DNA of 52,325 nt from JBBTCJ01 sp038043285. Its GTDB lineage: Bacteria > Planctomycetota > Phycisphaerae > UBA1845. Positions within the stretch are counted from its first letter, which is position 1, and each line of letters opens with the position of its first letter. Below the pieces are notes generated by a model. The model was not told the origin of the DNA. It saw only the letters and a list, made by a program, of their open reading frames with translations, and ran no database searches. Location: contig JBBTCJ010000056.1 of assembly GCA_038043285.1 (NCBI GenBank), positions 1 to 52,325 of the forward strand. The letters are read 5' to 3'. The translations under genes and the position numbers were made by a program. This document shows, in pieces, positions 1 through 8,162 of this stretch.

Positions 1-61
1 GTGAGCGACCCGTTGCATAGGAATCCGCACCTCGCCCGTAATGGAGCGGCCCGCCGCGCGT

Positions 62-92
62 CGATCCGTACCGCGACCGTGAGGGAGCGGCC
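62..92 (+). repeat. Left inverted REP-like terminus of the RAYT unit
   Basis: This 31-bp segment is the exact reverse complement of 608-638, on the other side of the transposase gene. Its core is CCGCGACCGTGAGGGAGCGG, an imperfect palindrome whose outer CCGC/GCGG arms pair. The same core recurs across the window in both orientations, so this is one member of a dispersed REP-like family. Its placement makes the RAYT gene look like a small unit bounded by inverted REPs. Confidence 0.85.
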
Positions 93-113
93 TAACTGTC
101 CGTCTCCTGCGTC

Positions 114-599
114 TCAGATATCCTCCCCCTGACGTTCGCAGACGTAGCGACATGCATCCTCCACGTCGCGCTCTTTCCAGAGATATCGCGTGCTGCCGTG
201 CCGCGACCAGGCCTTCATGTCTTTCTTCAGCAGCCCTGCGTCAATCAGCCGTCGCGTCGCCCAGGACTTCAGATCGTTCATCACTCGTTCCGGTGCGAGC
301 GGAGCGCTGATGACAAGGTGAACGTGATTGCTTCGCACTTCGAGCGCATGAACAGTCCAGGATCGTCGATCGGCAACTTCGCGAACCGTCGTCCGAACGA
401 CCGTGCGACAGTGTTCGTTCAATCGCACAGTTTCCTGCTGCATCATGGAGCCTTCATAGGTGGCCCGCCCCGCGTGAGCGCTGACCAGCGGCGTACCAGG
501 AATGTTGTGTTCGCGGTCGATCGACCCGCGGTCATCACCGTGCAGCCAACTGCCGTAGGTGCGGAAGGTGATGAAGTAGGCCAGTGGTTCTTTTGGCAT
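114..599 (-). CDS. REP-associated tyrosine transposase (RAYT, IS200-like Y1 family)
   Basis: A 161-residue protein of the Y1 transposase / RAYT family, single-strand DNA endonucleases related to the IS200/IS605 transposases that are thought to mobilise REP sequences. The HUH metal-binding motif is visible as NHVHLVIS at about residues 91-98, preceded by an N-terminal FITFRTYGSWLHG segment typical of the family. A tyrosine-containing helix (RYLWKERDVEDACRYVCERQ) near the C-terminus carries candidate nucleophiles. The length is normal for a RAYT. It starts at an ATG whose upstream GGAG lies in the flanking repeat. It ends just inside the left inverted repeat, and a four-copy array of the same repeat lies upstream. 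The family call is firm; activity is not shown by the sequence. Confidence 0.85.
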   Translation of the reverse strand: MPKEPLAYFITFRTYGSWLHGDDRGSIDREHNIPGTPLVSAHAGRATYEGSMMQQETVRLNEHCRTVVRTTVREVADRRSWTVHALEVRSNHVHLVISAPLAPERVMNDLKSWATRRLIDAGLLKKDMKAWSRHGSTRYLWKERDVEDACRYVCERQGEDI

Positions 600-607
600 G
601 ATATACA

Positions 608-770
608 GGCCGCTCCCTCACGGTCGCGGTACGGATCGCGATGCGCTGGGCCGCTCCCTCACGGTCGCGGTACGGATCGCGATGCGCTGGGCCGCTCTCT
701 CACGGTCGCGGTACGTATTCCTGCGCATCGGGCCGCTCCCTCACGGTCGCGGTACGGAGTGCTTCTCGAT
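608..770 (+). repeat. Four-copy 41-bp tandem array of REP-like repeats
   Basis: The motif GGCCGCTCCCTCACGGTCGC starts at about 608, 649, 690 and 731, an exact 41-bp period. The first two units are identical over the whole period; the third has one change in the core (CTCTC for CTCCC) and a diverged spacer; the fourth runs into the 3' end of serS. The first unit is the inverted partner of 62-92. There are no unique spacers between units, so this is a tandem REP array and not a CRISPR. Confidence 0.85.
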
Positions 771-2087
771 CCGTTCCTTTCCGTTCATATACGGGCGAAG
801 GGCGTTGGGAATTGTAACCGTCCCGTCACGGTTCTGATACAGCTCGAGGATGGGAATGAGGATTCGCGGCGAGGCGATCACCGTGTTGTTGAGCGTGTGG
901 CAGAAGTGCACCTTTTTCGCCCCGTCGCGATAGCGCAGTCGCAGGCGACGCGCCTGGAACTCGTAGAAGCGCGAGGCGGAGTGCGTCTCGCCGTAGCCAC
1001 CGCGCGAGGGCATCCACGTCTCGATGTCGAACTTCTGCGCCTGTCCCTGGCCGAGGTCGCCGGTGCAGACGTTGACCACGCGATAGGGAAGCTCCAGCGC
1101 TTGCAGAACGTCCTCGGCGTTCTTGAGGATTTCGTGGTGGAACCGCTTGCTTTCCTCCCGGTCGTTGCGGCAAATGATGACCTGTTCGACCTTGTCGAAA
1201 AGATGGATGCGATAGAGTCCCGCGGTGTCCTTCCCGGCGGCCCCGGCTTCTCGGCGAAAGCAGGTGCTCATGGCACAGGTCTTGATGGGTAGGTCGGCCT
1301 CGCTGAGGATTTCGTCGCCGTGGTACGCCGTCAGCGGCACCTCGGCGGTCCCCACCAGCGACATGGCGTCGCGTTCGCAAAGGTACGCCTGGTCGCGTCC
1401 AGACGGGAAGTACCCGGTGCCGTACATGACCTCTTCCTTGACCAGCACGGGTACGACCATGGGCGTGAACCCCCGGGCGATCATCATGTCCTGGGCGAGC
1501 CGAAGGACGGCCTGGTGCAGCAGGGCGGCGTCGCCGCGGAGGACGTAGTTCCGCGTGCCGGCAAGCTTGACGCCGCGCTCCATGTCGATGATGCCCAAGT
1601 CGGCCCCGAGGGCGACGTGGTCCCTGGGGTCGAAGTCGAACTCGCGGACCTCGCCGACGCGCTTGATCTCGACGTTCTCCGAGTCGTCGCGGCCGGTTGG
1701 GACATCCGGGTCGGCCGGTTGCGGGATGGTGAGCATCAACTCGTCGAAATCCTTGAGGATCGGAACTTCGGAGTCCTCAAGCTGCTTGATCCGGGGCTTA
1801 ATCCCCGTCAATTCCGCTTGAATCCGCTCCGCCTCGGCCTTGATCTGCTCGGGCGTCTTCCCCTCGGCGACGGCGCGTTGGTATCCGGTTGATTTCGGAT
1901 TGCGAAGCAGGCCGAGCAGTTGCCCGTCTTCCTTGACTCGCTCGCGCAGGCCGTCAAGCTCGAGTTGCAATTCCCGCCGCCGGCGATCGACTTCCACGAG
2001 GCGATCCACGTCGCAGGCGATGCGTTTGGCGGCGGCGGCCTGCTTCACCGGCTCCGCGTGGTCACGAATGAACTTGATGTCGAGCAT
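741..2087 (-). CDS. serS: Seryl-tRNA synthetase, divergent active-site variant
   Basis: Cytosolic class II aminoacyl-tRNA synthetase that charges tRNA-Ser; 448 residues, a normal length. The N-terminal coiled-coil arm (residues about 25-105) is rich in Arg, Glu and Leu. GTAEVPLTAYHGDEIL and motif 2 FRREAGAAGKDTAGLYRIHL are clear, and the C-terminus has PNALRPYM. Motif 3 is unusual: the common S-C-S-N-x-x-D-F-Q region reads ETHSASRFYEFQARR, and the usual LNGSGLAVGR reads LNNTVIASPR. The start is set at MLDIKFIRD because AAGGATC lies about 9 bases upstream. A longer reading frame adds eight residues and is less likely. The last codons (HSVPRP) and the TGA stop lie in the REP-like repeat, so the natural end may have been replaced. 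Confidence 0.93.
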   Translation of the reverse strand: MLDIKFIRDHAEPVKQAAAAKRIACDVDRLVEVDRRRRELQLELDGLRERVKEDGQLLGLLRNPKSTGYQRAVAEGKTPEQIKAEAERIQAELTGIKPRIKQLEDSEVPILKDFDELMLTIPQPADPDVPTGRDDSENVEIKRVGEVREFDFDPRDHVALGADLGIIDMERGVKLAGTRNYVLRGDAALLHQAVLRLAQDMMIARGFTPMVVPVLVKEEVMYGTGYFPSGRDQAYLCERDAMSLVGTAEVPLTAYHGDEILSEADLPIKTCAMSTCFRREAGAAGKDTAGLYRIHLFDKVEQVIICRNDREESKRFHHEILKNAEDVLQALELPYRVVNVCTGDLGQGQAQKFDIETWMPSRGGYGETHSASRFYEFQARRLRLRYRDGAKKVHFCHTLNNTVIASPRILIPILELYQNRDGTVTIPNALRPYMNGKERIEKHSVPRP

Positions 2088-2276
2088 ACGGATGATCCTT
2101 CGCTTGCGCACTTCGGCGGCATGTCACCGCCCATTCCTTGCCTGCGGCGTCGCGCTTTTTCAGGGATAATGCGAATCGTGTCAAGGATTCACGCTCCAAC
2201 GTCCGTTGGGCGGCGAATACATCAACTCCAGAGAATTGCCGCGCCTTCTTCTGGTCTTGGATCGTGTGACAAGCGT

Positions 2277-2957
2277 CTATTCACCGATCAATGCCGTACG
2301 CCGGAGTTCATCCAGCAGGCGCTCCATGTTTCGTTTGAGTTCCTCGGTGATGCGTTCGTTGTCGGTCGTTTCGTCGACGTCTTTGCGGATTTCCGGCATG
2401 AACGGCTCGCCGAAGGACACGGCGTATGGGCCGCGGAGAACGAAGACCGCCTTGTAGATTCGGCCCTCCACGTCGATGTCGAAGCGGGGGAAAGCCCGCA
2501 AGGCCCGCTTCGGCGCGGCCAGGGCGATGGGAATGATCGGTGCGCGGGTGCGACGATAGATTCGAGCCACGCCGGGATAAAACCGTCCGAGCGTGAACCG
2601 CTCCTGGATGTCCCCTTCCGGCGCGGTGTAAATGGATTCTCCGCGAAGCAGATGCCGCACGGCTTCGTCGACGGCGGTCTTGCGATGGGCGGGCGTGGCG
2701 TTGATCTGCTCGAAACGGTCCAGCACCCACCCGGCGACCTTCGATTGATACCCCGGTCCGATGATCACGTGCACCGGTTCGGGAAGCAGCGGAAGCACCC
2801 AGTAGGGGTCGGTCGAGGAGACGTGGTTTTGGGCGAAAATCTTGGGACCGGGAGGAATCCGCGCGCGACCATGAACGCGGAGGTCCATGAAGAGCCCTTG
2901 ATACGCCCGCAACGCGAGCATGAAGGAACGATACATGACCCGCTGCGGGAGCCTCAC
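2277..2957 (-). CDS. PlsC-family lysophospholipid acyltransferase
   Basis: A 226-residue acyltransferase of the 1-acyl-glycerol-3-phosphate acyltransferase superfamily, which moves an acyl chain from acyl-ACP or acyl-CoA to a lysophospholipid at the inner membrane. The catalytic HX4D box is NHVSSTD at residues 44-50, and the substrate-binding PEG motif is APEGDIQERF at 112-121. A weakly hydrophobic N-terminus could associate with the membrane. It overlaps the upstream sulfotransferase gene by 4 bases (ATGA), so the two are translationally coupled. This suggests lipid head-group or surface-lipid modification. Substrate cannot be told from sequence. Confidence 0.82.
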   Translation of the reverse strand: MRLPQRVMYRSFMLALRAYQGLFMDLRVHGRARIPPGPKIFAQNHVSSTDPYWVLPLLPEPVHVIIGPGYQSKVAGWVLDRFEQINATPAHRKTAVDEAVRHLLRGESIYTAPEGDIQERFTLGRFYPGVARIYRRTRAPIIPIALAAPKRALRAFPRFDIDVEGRIYKAVFVLRGPYAVSFGEPFMPEIRKDVDETTDNERITEELKRNMERLLDELRRTALIGE

Positions 2958-3928
2958 GGGGCAGCCTCGCGCGGATCGTCGCGCCGACTCGCGGCCTCCA
3001 ACAGCTCCTGGAGGTCGTAGCCGACTGCGGCGGCGTACTTGCCGAAGGCGCGAAGGATCCGTGCGCGCCGCGCGAGGGCTTCCGGCGCCGGTCGAGAAGC
3101 GCTTGGCCCGATCATGGCTGCATAATTGATCGGAGCCGACGAAACGCCCATCCCATGCAGGATTGCGCCGATGGTTCCATTGGCGTCAGCGCACAAATCC
3201 TCGTACCGAACGTCGATGGCCGCATCCGGACCCAACGTCGCACGACTGCGAAGATATCCACGGGTTTGCATCGCGTCGTAACCCAGGATTGCGTTCAGCA
3301 GTGGTCCTCGGGCGTGCGCGCACAACCATCGCGCCGCCCGCAGCGGAAACTCGCTCTGCGCAAAGGAACGGTAACGATCACTGAGCAGGGCCAGGTAGGC
3401 GTTGGGGTGGGTTCCCCAGTTGGCTATGAACCGCAGCGTCGAACTCAGCACGTGCAGCGGATTTCGATGGATAAAGACGAAGCGAGCGCCGGGGATGAGC
3501 CGGCGGATTCGATCGGCATGTCCAAAGTCCCAAGGGTTCTTTAACAAGAGGAGGCGGCGTTCGGGGTCGCGGCTCCGGATCGCTTCGCAGAGGCGACGGA
3601 ACACGTGGGCGTTGCCGGCGGTGAGTGTGAAGCCCGCATGGCGGCGGTCCAGCAGGAAGCCGTATTCTTCCGGCGTGTCCGGTCCGACACGGACAGCCTC
3701 GACGTCGCGGTTGGACAGTCCAAGGGAGGCGAGTCTGCGCAAGGCCGCGAAACCTGAAGTTGAAGGACGTCCGTCGCCCAGAAACAGCGCATCCGCGTCC
3801 ACGACGTGCCGGGCGGTGACGATGCTGAAGCATCCGCTTGCCGCCAGCAGCTCGTAGAGCAACGTGGTTCCTGAACGGTGAAGTCCCAGGATGAAGATCG
3901 GAACATCCGCCGTTGGTGTCACAGCCAA
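2954..3928 (-). CDS. PAPS-dependent sulfotransferase family protein
   Basis: A 324-residue protein with the two PAPS-binding motifs of sulfotransferases. The 5'-phosphosulfate loop is LGLHRSGTTLLYELL at residues 14-28. The 3'-phosphate motif is FIHRNPLHVLSSTLRF at about 152-167, with the expected Arg and Ser. It would move a sulfuryl group from PAPS to a glycan, lipid or other acceptor. There is no signal peptide, so it is presumably cytosolic. Sulfotransferases are often numerous in Planctomycetota. It is the first gene of a two-gene unit with the PlsC-like gene. The acceptor is unknown. Confidence 0.8.
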   Translation of the reverse strand: MAVTPTADVPIFILGLHRSGTTLLYELLAASGCFSIVTARHVVDADALFLGDGRPSTSGFAALRRLASLGLSNRDVEAVRVGPDTPEEYGFLLDRRHAGFTLTAGNAHVFRRLCEAIRSRDPERRLLLLKNPWDFGHADRIRRLIPGARFVFIHRNPLHVLSSTLRFIANWGTHPNAYLALLSDRYRSFAQSEFPLRAARWLCAHARGPLLNAILGYDAMQTRGYLRSRATLGPDAAIDVRYEDLCADANGTIGAILHGMGVSSAPINYAAMIGPSASRPAPEALARRARILRAFGKYAAAVGYDLQELLEAASRRDDPREAAP

Positions 3929-4230
3929 GCCACTCCCTCCGCCAGCGCGCCGTGGGGACGGCGAAGCGTCTCACGGGAGCCTACCAGAGCGGCGTGGCGC
4001 GGTCATGTTCTTGAATTCAGGAATCGGGCGCGGAAAAATGCGGTTTGGCCACGAGCTAACCCTTTGCCATGAAGAGAGTTATGCAAAGTGAGGGGTTTCC
4101 GGGTCGCCGGTCTCCGACGGGAACGATCGGCGACGATGCTTCCTCAGTGGACGCGGGCGATGGGTGGGGTACGATTCAGGCAGTTTGTGCCATAGCGTAA
4201 CACTGCTTTCAGCGGGTAGGAGGTTTCTCC
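3929..4230. other. Intergenic region between divergent genes
   Basis: This stretch of about 300 bases lies between the start of the minus-strand sulfotransferase and the plus-strand HTH gene, so it should hold both promoters. I see no convincing sigma-70 boxes. The only clear signal is the ribosome-binding site GGTAGGAGG at about 4215-4223, ahead of the GTG start at 4231. No RNA gene or repeat was recognised. Confidence 0.5.
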
Positions 4231-4542
4231 GTGCAACGAACCGGATTTCTCGAGACTCAGACGATCCTCAAGGCCTTGGAGTTTGCCGCGGCCAAGGGCG
4301 CGTTCGCGGGCAATCCGCGGATGAAGAAGACGGCGTTGACGCTGATCAAGGGCATGAAGAGCAACGCTTCGTTGAGCGGACGACACCAGCAGCTTCAGGC
4401 GTTGTTGAAGAAAGGCGCGACCATACAGGACATGATGCGATCCACCAGTTCCTCGCGCCGCACCGTCTTTCGGTACCTCAACCATTTCGAGGAGGCCGGG
4501 GTTGGACTGGCGCTGGAAGACGGCGTCTACCGCTTGAGTTGA
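4231..4542 (+). CDS. Small helix-turn-helix protein of unknown role
   Basis: A 103-residue basic protein with a GTG start placed 7 bases after a strong GGTAGGAGG ribosome-binding site. The C-terminal half (about residues 62-92, GATIQDMMRSTSSSRRTVFRYL) reads like an HTH of the kind used to bind DNA: an initiating helix, a short turn and a recognition-like helix rich in Ser and Arg. It ends in a short beta hairpin (GLALEDGVYRLS). There are no cysteines for metal binding and no effector domain. It stands just upstream of the glycosyltransferase genes on the same strand, 43 bases from the next start. It could be a local regulator, but nothing ties it to a specific target. Confidence 0.6.
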   Translation: MQRTGFLETQTILKALEFAAAKGAFAGNPRMKKTALTLIKGMKSNASLSGRHQQLQALLKKGATIQDMMRSTSSSRRTVFRYLNHFEEAGVGLALEDGVYRLS

Positions 4543-4585
4543 CCCCTTCCGCGCGGGTCCATCCGCGACGCTCACGGAAGCACGC

Positions 4586-6181
4586 GTGACCGACCCGCCG
4601 ACCGAGCATCCGCCAGCCGATTCCTCGTCGCCCGAATCGCCGCGCGCGTGGGCTCCGTTGACGCGGCGCGATCACTTGTCGCTGGGGTTTGTTGCCGTTG
4701 TACTTTTGATCGCGACTGTTCCGCGCCTCCCGTTCGGCATTTGCCGCGGCGACCCGGGCGACCTGCAACTGGCGGGCAGCGTACTCGGCATCGCCCATCC
4801 GCCCGGCTATCCGGGCTACGCGAGCGTCTTGTTTCTTCTTACGCGCGTCCCGGGACTCGAACCGGCCTACGTCGTATCGCTCGCCTGTCTGCTTGGCGGC
4901 ATCGCGGCGGTGTTGCTCTGCATGTTGACCCAGATCCGCCTCGGCGTTCACTCCGCCGTTGCCGGCGCGATCAGCCTTCTGCTGACCGGCTCTATGCGTT
5001 TCTGGGGCAATATGTTGGTGCCCGAGGTCTACGCCGTCTCCTTGGCGTTGTTCGCGGGATCGAGCTATTTTCTGCTGAAATACGCCCATACCGGTCGTCG
5101 CGCGTACCTTCTCGCGGCCGCCGGGCTGTTCGGGTTCCTTCTGGGAAATCGCCCGCCGGCCGCAATTGCGGCGCCCATTCTCGTGGCCTCGGCGTGGTTG
5201 GCCGCTTCCCGGTCGGGCATGAATGCGCGGCGGAACTTCTCGTTGATCGTCCTGGCGACGATTGCGGCCGCCGCGCCGGTCGTCTACTCGTTTGCCTATC
5301 TGCTGGTCCGCGACCGACCGACCACGCCCTACAACTACATCGAGGAGACCAACCGCGAGTGGAGGCATCTGCCGCCAGCGGACGCCGGAGTGAAGGCGAA
5401 GATCGAACGCGTGTACTGGCTCACCAGCGGGCAACAGTTCCGCTACCTCTTCGGAAACAGTCTGCGGGGAGTCCTGGGCAAGCTTCGATGGATCGCCATG
5501 GACCTGACGAAGGATCTGCCCGACGAGATGCCGACTCTGGTTGTTTTCGCGTTGGTCGCGCTGGGCGGATGGGTGGCGTTCCGGGATTCGCCTGCCGGCG
5601 CGACGGCGCTCCTGGCCATGGCGATTCAGCCGGTGCTCTACGTCTGCATCTACCGCATCTACGGGCAGGCGGCGGACCTGATGCCGACGATCTACGCATC
5701 GGGGGTTTTCCTGGGCAAGGCGCTCTCGACCGTCTTTCCGGTCCGGGCGTGGCGTCCGCGGAGCGTGGATGCCGCGCTGGTGCTGCTTGGCGTAGCGGCG
5801 TGGACGCTCTACGACGCGCCGCGGCGCTCGGAATCGCTGCAGGGTTGGGACGCATCGGTGGCGTCGGCCGCCACGGACCTCCCGACCTTGCCCGCGGATT
5901 CGGTGATCCTTTCCGTTTGGGATCCGTCGCTGCCGCTTCGTTACGCCCAGCGGCTGCATTCCAACCGCCAGGACATTCAGATATTCACGGCATTCCCTGG
6001 AGAATGGACGAACCTTGCGGCCAAGTACGCCGATCGACCGATCTTCGTGACCAGTGACGAGCAGGATATCCAGCGAGATTACGAGCTGATCGAATACCGC
6101 AACCTCTGGCGACTTGCTCCCCGGCGCGATCGAGGCGACGCGGAAACGCCCCCGTCCCGAATGCCGGGCGATCAGAAGTGA
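4586..6181 (+). CDS. DUF2723-family polytopic membrane protein, putative glycosyltransferase
   Basis: A 531-residue integral membrane protein. After a short Pro/Ser-rich cytoplasmic N-terminus comes the DUF2723 signature GDPGDLQLAGSVLGIAHPPG (about residues 57-76), with the Asp expected in a first extracytoplasmic loop. This family resembles GT-C glycosyltransferases that use polyprenyl-phosphate sugars. About ten hydrophobic segments follow. A soluble C-terminal tail from about residue 420 (SVILSVWDPSLPLRYAQRLH) resembles the periplasmic tail of such proteins. The GTG start has no strong ribosome-binding site, so the exact N-terminus is uncertain. With the next genes it suggests surface glycan or lipid assembly. 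Donor and acceptor are unknown. Confidence 0.75.
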   Translation: MTDPPTEHPPADSSSPESPRAWAPLTRRDHLSLGFVAVVLLIATVPRLPFGICRGDPGDLQLAGSVLGIAHPPGYPGYASVLFLLTRVPGLEPAYVVSLACLLGGIAAVLLCMLTQIRLGVHSAVAGAISLLLTGSMRFWGNMLVPEVYAVSLALFAGSSYFLLKYAHTGRRAYLLAAAGLFGFLLGNRPPAAIAAPILVASAWLAASRSGMNARRNFSLIVLATIAAAAPVVYSFAYLLVRDRPTTPYNYIEETNREWRHLPPADAGVKAKIERVYWLTSGQQFRYLFGNSLRGVLGKLRWIAMDLTKDLPDEMPTLVVFALVALGGWVAFRDSPAGATALLAMAIQPVLYVCIYRIYGQAADLMPTIYASGVFLGKALSTVFPVRAWRPRSVDAALVLLGVAAWTLYDAPRRSESLQGWDASVASAATDLPTLPADSVILSVWDPSLPLRYAQRLHSNRQDIQIFTAFPGEWTNLAAKYADRPIFVTSDEQDIQRDYELIEYRNLWRLAPRRDRGDAETPPSRMPGDQK

Positions 6182-6440
6182 ACGCCGGGTCAGGACTTCA
6201 AAAGGATCACGATTCCCCGGGGGCGGCACTCAACAAAAACACCATGTCGTGAGAGTCGCCCGATCCTCCAGCCACCCTGTTCCATGACCGATAACTCCGG
6301 GAAGGCGCGCTTGCGGCGTCCGCACGGCTCCCGTGTCCCTCCGGCGGGAAAACCGCGGGTACGCGACGCCGTGCGGGCTGAAGCTCGCGGCTCGGTAGAC
6401 CGGCAACCCGCGATCGGGACTGGTATGAGACGCTCACTGT

Positions 6441-8162
6441 ATGTCCGATGCCTACTCCGCCATCACGAACGCGCCCGCCGCCGGAGTTGAATCCGCCGGC
6501 GGCGTTGAATGTTGCCATCGACAGGTGTCCCCGGTTCGTCGGGCAGCGCCGGGGCTGCGTGCGATCCTGCTGTTCGTCGCGGTTGCCGGACTTCTGACCA
6601 ACGCCCTTTCGCTGGTCGCCACGAGGCTCTGGGTCTACCCCGACTCGATTGACTACATTCAACTTGCCGGCGGGTTGGTCGACCGATTCGACGTCGGGAA
6701 CGAACTCTTTCTCATCCGCACTCCAGGCTACCCGGTCCTGCTGGCGTTGATCTTCAGGGTTTTCGGGAAATCGAGTCCCGAGGCGATCGCGGTCATCCAA
6801 CACCTCATGGCTGCGGCGACCTGCGTCGTCGGCGCCTTGCTGGGGCATCGACTCACGCAAAGCCGCGCCGTCGCCCTGCTGGCCGGAGTCTTCTGCGCGG
6901 TGAGCTTGCAGGTGCTCGCTTACGCCAATCTTCCGCTGACGGAAACCCCGTACACCTTGGCTCTGGTTGCCTGCGTGTACTGTCTGGTGCGCTATCTGGA
7001 CGACGGCCCGCCACGCTGGCTGGCGGGCGCGTCATTGCTGGCGGGCTGGGGATACCTGCTTCGTCCGGTAGGCCTGTATCTCGGTGGTGTCATTGCCCTG
7101 GCGATCGTGCTAAGAGCGACGAAAGGTACCCTGAGAGGAAGCATCGCAAGGGCGCATTCGTGGACCAGGGCATTGGCGGTTGCCTGCCTCGCGGGCATCC
7201 TTCCCGCCCTATTCCTGGTTGCTCCGTGGATGGCGATCAGCTCCTATTACCACGGCAGCTTGCAGGCCAACCGCTGCCTCGACTACGTCCTCTATCTACG
7301 CGCGGTGGAGTTCGACCGACTCGATTCCAAGACCAGCGCGGCGATGCTCGACGTGCACGCGGTCGTCGAGGAAGCCGTCGCGCGTGGATTGCTTCCGTCC
7401 GACGCCGACGTGTTTGACCGCGCTACCGTCATCCGCGCGTACCAGGCTGTTGGGGGCGTCCCTTTCGCCCGGTCCAGCGCCATCATGGGCCAGGCTGCCC
7501 GCGACCTCATGCGTGAGCACTGGGCCGTCATCGCCGCCAACACCGTTCGCTATGCGGCATGGCTGATACTTGCTCCCGATCCCGTGTATCGCTTCGTCCC
7601 CGGCGGAGCGCCGGGCCAGGAGGGGAAACGCGACCCGTCCGCCGAGACCTACGACATCGGAACCTATGCCTTCGGCGAGGGTTCCTGGGAATGGGTTCTC
7701 AAGGACTACCGACACCATCTCCCGCTGAGTGCCGCAGCGGCGCCGCTGACGAGCACTTGGACATCGCTGGCGACCTGGTTTCATCGCGCGGTCGATCGCG
7801 GCGCGCCGATCTTCGGCCTTGCCGACACGCGCTACGAGGAACTGATGATTCTCTGCGTTGCATCGGGGATCGCCGGACTCATCTTCGCGCGCAACCGAGC
7901 GGCCTGGTGCGTCGTCGCCTCCGCCGTGGGGGCTCATGTTCTTGTTTCGGCATTCCTCAGCGGTCCTCAGACGCGCTACGCCGTTCCGATTAAACCAATC
8001 CTCCTGCTCTACCTTGCGTTCGGCCTTCGACAGACGGCGACCTGCGGCTGGTGGTTGGCGCGAGGCACGGCCCGCGCGATGGTTGCGGTGTGCACCGGAT
8101 CGGAAGGGTTGGGGCGTCCTGCGCGAACGTCCAGTCTCACCACCGGAGAACCACTCTCGTGA
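6441..8162 (+). CDS. GT39-like polytopic membrane glycosyltransferase
   Basis: A 573-residue membrane protein with about ten predicted transmembrane helices. The first extracytoplasmic loop holds VYPDSIDYIQLA (about residues 69-80), with the acidic residues expected in GT-C enzymes. It is followed by IRTPGYPVLLALIF, which matches the R-x-P-G-Y-P signature common in PMT/ArnT-like proteins, and LPLTETPYTLAL. Such enzymes move a sugar from a polyprenyl-phosphate donor to lipid or protein outside the membrane. The stop overlaps the start of the methyltransferase gene by 4 bases (GTGA), so the two are coupled. The first 30 residues are poorly hydrophobic, and a start further in is possible. Confidence 0.75.
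   Translation: MSDAYSAITNAPAAGVESAGGVECCHRQVSPVRRAAPGLRAILLFVAVAGLLTNALSLVATRLWVYPDSIDYIQLAGGLVDRFDVGNELFLIRTPGYPVLLALIFRVFGKSSPEAIAVIQHLMAAATCVVGALLGHRLTQSRAVALLAGVFCAVSLQVLAYANLPLTETPYTLALVACVYCLVRYLDDGPPRWLAGASLLAGWGYLLRPVGLYLGGVIALAIVLRATKGTLRGSIARAHSWTRALAVACLAGILPALFLVAPWMAISSYYHGSLQANRCLDYVLYLRAVEFDRLDSKTSAAMLDVHAVVEEAVARGLLPSDADVFDRATVIRAYQAVGGVPFARSSAIMGQAARDLMREHWAVIAANTVRYAAWLILAPDPVYRFVPGGAPGQEGKRDPSAETYDIGTYAFGEGSWEWVLKDYRHHLPLSAAAAPLTSTWTSLATWFHRAVDRGAPIFGLADTRYEELMILCVASGIAGLIFARNRAAWCVVASAVGAHVLVSAFLSGPQTRYAVPIKPILLLYLAFGLRQTATCGWWLARGTARAMVAVCTGSEGLGRPARTSSLTTGEPLS

Noticed and set aside
608..770. CRISPR array
   Set aside because: Units are near-identical over the whole 41-bp period, so there are no distinct spacers, and no cas genes are present. 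The same applies to 39830-40052.
198..1292. 364-codon plus-strand open frame
   Set aside because: It is antisense to the transposase and serS, includes repeat translation (SLTVAVRI) and has no recognisable domain. High GC gives long antisense frames.
4478..6229. 583-codon minus-strand open frame
   Set aside because: Antisense to the DUF2723 gene, Arg/Gly/Gln-rich and without hydrophobic pattern or motifs.
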